Source: CAZJBP01 sp964544115
GTDB taxonomy: Bacteria; Verrucomicrobiota; Kiritimatiellia; UBA8416; JADHWI01
Length of the DNA stretch: 7,573 bases
Direction of reading: 5' to 3'
Assembly: GCA_964544115.1 (NCBI GenBank)
Contig: CAZJBP010000170.1
Coordinates: 1 to 7,573 of the forward strand
Part shown: in pieces, positions 4,384 through 7,573 of the stretch
How the letters are laid out: every line of letters starts with the position of its first letter
Numbering within the stretch: the first letter of the stretch is position 1
Translations under genes and position numbers: made by a program
Notes under the pieces: model-generated
Seen by the model: only the letters and a program-made list of their open reading frames with translations
Databases searched by the model: none
Told to the model about the DNA's origin: nothing

Positions 4384-6717
4384 TCAGCGGTGTGCGCGGA
4401 TGCGGTAGAAGAGCGTCTGGTTGGTGGCGCCGAAGTCGATGACGGCATTCGTCAGCGGGGTTGGCGGTGGCAGGGCGTAGATGGGGGTCCAGTTGGTTGC
4501 GAGCAAGTCGGTGCTGGTCTCAAGGAACTGAACGGCGGCGCGGCCGCCTTTCCAGTCGATACGGGTGCCGCCGAACTGCTGGGTACACCCGATGAGTGCA
4601 AGCACGGATGCGGCGTCCTGAGGGTCTGTGTCCGCGGTGTACTCGCCGGCGTTGCTCAGGGCGTCCTGGTCACGGTCGCCGTTCGCGTCGTTGCGCAGGG
4701 GGTTGAGTGTGTGACGGACTTCCCAGCCGTCGGGCATCTGGTCGGCGTCGGAGTCGGGGTTGGTGGGTGTCGTGCTGTTATCGTACTCGCCGCGGTCGTT
4801 CAGTCCGTCGCGATCACCATCGGCAGTCCCATCCTTGTTCGTGAGGTTGCCGACGTTTTCCGTCTCCCAGTAGTCGGCCAGGGCGTCGAGGTCGGTGTCA
4901 ACGAACTCGTCGGCGCCGATGTCCACGATGGAAACAAGGTTGCTGTGGTTGGGGTGGTCCCAGCGGGCCTCGCCGTCGAGGTCGGTGGCTGGGGCGTTGG
5001 AGGATGTGCCGGCGTCGATGCAGGGGGAAGTGGATTTGAGGCGGAAGGCGGGGGTGAGCTGGGGGTTGTGGGTGATGTTGCCGGTGCCGGGTGGGAGGGG
5101 GCACGTGCAGGAGTAAACGACGAGCGGGGCCGGGGTGCCGGTGGTGGCGTTGGCGCACTGTGGGGCGGCATTGGCCCAGACGATCGAGTTCCTGATGAGT
5201 GCATTTGAACTGCACATGACGCCGCCCGCCGAGATCAGCCCGGTGTTGGCGACCACCGTGCAGTTAGACAATCGGCTGGTGGCCGTCTGCATTTGTGGGT
5301 CAGCTGAGCCGATGTCATCAACGGGGCCAAGAACAGTGCCGCCGCCTGTGGCGGCTGAGTTGCCCGTGATGAGCGAGTTGGCCGCGTCGCTTCCCCAGAC
5401 CCAAAGGCCGCCGGCGAGACCAGTTGCGGAGTTGTCGGCAATAGTGCATCTCTCGAGTCGGCTGGTAAAGACGCAGGCAACGCCGGCAGCCGAATTGGCG
5501 CGGTTGCCCGTGATCGTTGAACCTGTAAGGACCGCTCCGTACGCGCACACGATGCCGCCGCCAAGGCTGGCGACGCCGTGCGCCGTGTTGTCTTTGATGG
5601 TGCAATTTTCGACGCGCCCGCCCGTGCACCATACGCCACCGGCAGCACCTGGATCCCAGTCCAATCCTAGCGCTTGGTTGCGTTCGATCGTTGAGTTTGC
5701 GATGAGGCCCTGCTGTCCGCAAGCCACCCCTCCTGCGCCGTATGCTGCCGAGTCCCTAACGACGCAGTCATCCACACTGCCTCGGTTGCAGTAGATACCG
5801 CCTCCGTACTGGTCCGAGAGACCGTTGGCCACGGTGATCCCTCTAAGCACAGCGTCGGGATGGTCCATCACGATCACGCGCGTGAGGTGCTGGCCGTCGA
5901 TTGTGACGGCATCGCGACCATTGGCGCTGACCAGCGTGATGCCCTCAGTCAACACGACCGCCCCGGTGACCCTGTAGAGACCGTCGGTGACTACGACGCG
6001 ATCACCATAGTCGCTAGCGTCAACTGCAGCCTGCAAGTTAGTCGCCGCGTCGGTCCAGTTCGTGAAGGGGTGGATGTGCGCGCCTGTTGGCGAGACGAAG
6101 TGGGTAGTCGGGGAGCGCGTGAGGATGCTCCTTCCTGGTACAGTCTCGTAGGCCCAGTCATGGATGATTGCTGCCGGGAAGTCCGCGAGCACGCTCATTC
6201 GCACCCAACCGTAGTGGGTGCCGTCTGCAGCGTCGAATCGGACCCCCATGAACTTCCCCACGGCGCCGTACCACGGGCCGATGCCGAGGTACTGCCCGTC
6301 ACCGGAGATGTTCCACTCAACAAGGGGTTCGTCTTCTGCGAGCCAGACTGTGTTGCCCGGCAGTGTTGCGCCAATCAGTTCTTTTCCTTCCAGCGGCCAA
6401 CACCGGGGGCGGGGGCCACGGTCTTCTGCTGTGATCTCGTTTTTGTGACCGTCTGGACCGTCCTGTGGGTACACGTACATGTACTCGTTGAAGGAGATAT
6501 GGTAGTCAGGTTGGCCGTCCCGGGTGAAGTCGATGAAGGTGTCCCCCTTGCCCTGCCAACTGGGGTCGGGATAGAAACCCATTTCCACGTCTTGTTCGCC
6601 CGACCAGGCGACAGCCGCTTGAGTGGCGTTGCCGTGAGGGAAGAGAGCGATGATGCACAGCATCCTCGCCAGAGCGAGCGATGTTTGCCACGTCTGCTCT
6701 TGCCGAAGGCTTCTCAT
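4384..6717 (-). CDS. Secreted right-handed beta-helix protein with TSP3-like calcium repeats
   Basis: This 777-residue exported protein has no assigned activity; adhesion or polysaccharide binding/cleavage at the cell surface is a guess. Residues 1-35 look like a signal peptide (basic start, then LARMLCIIALFP, cleavage near TQA-A). About 36-200 form a domain with FMGVRFDAADGTHYGWVRM and DWAYE, seen in exported PVC and PEP-CTERM-type proteins. Residues 205-600 form a parallel beta-helix: about seven turns of the GG(I/V)xC...(C/S)T(I/V)xxN type, ending in STSPCIDAG...DLDGEARW...VDIGADEF, a choice-of-anchor-Q-like ending. About 606-700 are Asp-rich thrombospondin-3-like repeats (DGDRDGLND, NPDSDADQMPDGWE), probably binding calcium. 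Residues 705-777 form the C-terminal ETSTDLL...FYRIR module shared with the neighbouring gene. The ATG at 6717 has only a weak G-rich ribosome site; Met19 is an alternative start but would shorten the signal peptide. Confidence 0.9.
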   Translation of the reverse strand: MRSLRQEQTWQTSLALARMLCIIALFPHGNATQAAVAWSGEQDVEMGFYPDPSWQGKGDTFIDFTRDGQPDYHISFNEYMYVYPQDGPDGHKNEITAEDRGPRPRCWPLEGKELIGATLPGNTVWLAEDEPLVEWNISGDGQYLGIGPWYGAVGKFMGVRFDAADGTHYGWVRMSVLADFPAAIIHDWAYETVPGRSILTRSPTTHFVSPTGAHIHPFTNWTDAATNLQAAVDASDYGDRVVVTDGLYRVTGAVVLTEGITLVSANGRDAVTIDGQHLTRVIVMDHPDAVLRGITVANGLSDQYGGGIYCNRGSVDDCVVRDSAAYGAGGVACGQQGLIANSTIERNQALGLDWDPGAAGGVWCTGGRVENCTIKDNTAHGVASLGGGIVCAYGAVLTGSTITGNRANSAAGVACVFTSRLERCTIADNSATGLAGGLWVWGSDAANSLITGNSAATGGGTVLGPVDDIGSADPQMQTATSRLSNCTVVANTGLISAGGVMCSSNALIRNSIVWANAAPQCANATTGTPAPLVVYSCTCPLPPGTGNITHNPQLTPAFRLKSTSPCIDAGTSSNAPATDLDGEARWDHPNHSNLVSIVDIGADEFVDTDLDALADYWETENVGNLTNKDGTADGDRDGLNDRGEYDNSTTPTNPDSDADQMPDGWEVRHTLNPLRNDANGDRDQDALSNAGEYTADTDPQDAASVLALIGCTQQFGGTRIDWKGGRAAVQFLETSTDLLATNWTPIYALPPPTPLTNAVIDFGATNQTLFYRIRAHR

Positions 6718-6895
6718 GCGGCCCCCGTGTCGCCCTCGATGGCTGGTCGAATCACAGCGGAATCACCTTCCCCTCGATTCGTATAAGTAGCACAGATGAC
6801 CGCCGGAGTTGTCACCGTCTTGTGGAGATTCTGCAAAAACGGCTCGACGCGATAGCGACGAACGGTGGCGAGAACGTTTCGCGGCATACTGAAGA
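6718..6895. other. Spacer between the two secreted-protein genes
   Basis: These 178 bases separate two genes transcribed in the same direction on the minus strand. No small gene is evident. A weak minus-strand promoter could lie in it (GTGACA at about 6809-6804, with an A+T-rich TACTTATAC stretch downstream ending near 6780), but spacing and box quality are poor. Whether the two genes share a transcript is undecided. Confidence 0.35.
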
Positions 6896-6904
6896 TTACT
6901 TCAG
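6889..6904 (-). repeat. Perfect inverted repeat spanning the protease-like gene stop codon
   Basis: CTGAAG (6889-6894) and CTTCAG (6899-6904) form a 6-bp stem, with the stop codon TAA in the 4-base loop. It lies next to a second short inverted repeat, CCGC/GCGG, at 6905-6917 inside the coding region. No U tract follows on the minus strand, so it is not called a terminator. Confidence 0.35.
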
Positions 6905-7573
6905 CCGCTTCAAGCGGTAGAACCGGATGCCGTGAACTGTGCTGTCTTCGTCCGTCCAGTCAAGGTGTTCTCTGTTGGCGCTTAATGTGAGGTTGGCGTT
7001 CGTCCAGGTATTGGTCCCAAGTAGGTTCGTTGATGTCTCGACCGCATAGACCGCACCGACGACTCCCGGCCATTCAAGGTACACAGTTCCGTTCGTTCCC
7101 GCCACGCCTATGTCGTTGATGCAGAAGTCGGGTGCGTTCGTGGGTGTGTTGCCAGTGACTATGATCGAGACGTCCTGCACACTGTTGCTGAAGGTGCCTT
7201 TGTGCGTGACACGAATGGTATACCAGTCGTTCGTGGGGTTCTGGACGACGACTTGCTCGACGTTGTCGCAGGTGTTATCACCTGTGTCAGCCGCGTTCGT
7301 CGGATTCAGAGGGTTAAGAGTCCACGGGAAATTGGTGTTGCCGTTGGGCGCGATCACGCGCAGATCGAGGTCGTTCACCAGCGCCAAGTTCGTTGGGTCG
7401 CACTGGTAGGGTGCGAGGGCGCCAGGCGGATCGGTCCAGGCGATCGTCACCCTGAGTTGAGCATTCGTTCCTGGCTGCACGTCGAACTCCACACATGACT
7501 GGTCCTGAAGCGCCACCTCTTTGATATGAGGTAGTGAGTTCCACGAAGCGTTGTTCGTGATGCACCACGCGGC
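6896..7573 (-). CDS. Secreted protease-like protein, C-terminal part (probable subtilisin-family, KP-43-like); 5' end outside window
   Basis: The frame is open through the right edge of the window (225 codons visible). A GTG at 7516 lies mid-domain and is not the real start. The visible part begins before HIKEVALQDQ and continues through a beta-sandwich: LRVTIAWTDPPG, LVNDLDLRVIAPNG, CDNVEQVVVQNP, WYTIRVTHKG and VSIIVTG. This series closely follows the C-terminal jelly-roll domain of KP-43-type subtilases, where it stabilises the enzyme. The catalytic Asp/His/Ser domain would lie upstream, beyond the window, so protease activity is inferred. About the last 75 residues (DNA 6899-7126) are a second small module with YAVETSTNLLG and RFYRLKRLK, the same type as at the end of the downstream beta-helix protein. 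Both genes point the same way and may encode products exported by a common route. Confidence 0.82.
   Translation of the reverse strand, partial: AAWCITNNASWNSLPHIKEVALQDQSCVEFDVQPGTNAQLRVTIAWTDPPGALAPYQCDPTNLALVNDLDLRVIAPNGNTNFPWTLNPLNPTNAADTGDNTCDNVEQVVVQNPTNDWYTIRVTHKGTFSNSVQDVSIIVTGNTPTNAPDFCINDIGVAGTNGTVYLEWPGVVGAVYAVETSTNLLGTNTWTNANLTLSANREHLDWTDEDSTVHGIRFYRLKRLK

Larger units (their letters stand above)
1992..7573. mobile_element. Left part of a tRNA-Pro-integrated element (right end not in window)
   Basis: The element is inferred from the truncated tRNA-Pro 3' half directly followed by an inward-pointing tyrosine recombinase gene. In a tRNA-integrated element the displaced 3' fragment lies at the end away from the intact tRNA. 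For a minus-strand tRNA this places the element on the higher-coordinate side, starting at about 2042. The right boundary is not visible. No second copy of the tRNA fragment appears in the window, so the extent given is only the visible part. The element could end as early as the broken deaminase junction near 4330 if it is eroded. Confidence 0.4.

Noticed and set aside
4390..5208. Plus-strand frame of 272 codons opposite the beta-helix gene 3' part
   Set aside because: The Gly/Val-rich translation is the mirror of the Asp- and Thr-rich coding strand, and no domain or start context is seen.
5200..6075. CRISPR-like or tandem DNA repeat within the beta-helix region
   Set aside because: The periodicity is at the protein level (beta-helix turns with varied codons), not conserved DNA repeats with spacers.
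5860..6786. Plus-strand frame of 308 codons opposite the beta-helix gene 5' part
   Set aside because: It is antisense to the signal peptide and the conserved N-terminal domain of the supported gene, and the protein has no family features.

Overview
The window looks like chromosomal DNA, or an element carried on it, from a bacterium of the PVC group (Verrucomicrobiota or Kiritimatiellota-like). This rests on two secreted proteins on the minus strand. Both end in a short C-terminal module of the type xVETSTNLL...W...FYR(L/I)(K/R), which I associate with exported proteins of that group. One of them also combines an HYGWVR-type N-terminal domain, a right-handed beta-helix and thrombospondin-type-3 calcium repeats. 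No sequence search could be run, so the taxonomy is an inference.

Layout from left to right. (1) Positions 1-1710 hold a complete hipBA-type toxin-antitoxin operon on the minus strand: a HipA-like kinase toxin, a HipB-like XRE antitoxin with a 4-base start/stop overlap, three evenly spaced operator-like palindromes upstream, and a terminator-like hairpin downstream. (2) Positions 1711-1991 have no convincing gene. (3) Positions 1992-2041 are the 3' half of a tRNA-Pro(UGG) on the minus strand, broken exactly at the 5' edge of the anticodon stem. Its 5' half is missing, which is the usual signature of a tyrosine-recombinase attachment site. (4) Positions 2193-3965 encode a large tyrosine recombinase on the plus strand, with a complete catalytic set and a charged linker plus helix-turn-helix-like segment inserted in the catalytic domain. 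(5) Positions 3986-4330, on the minus strand and convergent with the integrase, hold a decapitated dCTP deaminase/dUTPase-family gene with no start codon. (6) Positions 4384-6717 encode a 777-residue secreted beta-helix protein. (7) Positions 6896-7573 hold the C-terminal part of a secreted protein, probably a subtilisin-like protease of the KP-43 type, which runs off the right edge.

Reading the pieces together: the tRNA fragment lies on the side where a displaced 3' end would sit after integration. The element should therefore extend rightward from about 2042, with the integrase at its left end, and an intact minus-strand tRNA-Pro(UGG) is predicted to the right of the window. On this reading hipBA is in the flanking DNA, just outside the element. 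Whether the two secreted-protein genes are cargo or host genes cannot be decided here. I see no clear undescribed multi-gene system. The least ordinary items are the recombinase with an inserted DNA-binding-like segment, the hidden deaminase remnant, and the periodic hipBA operators.
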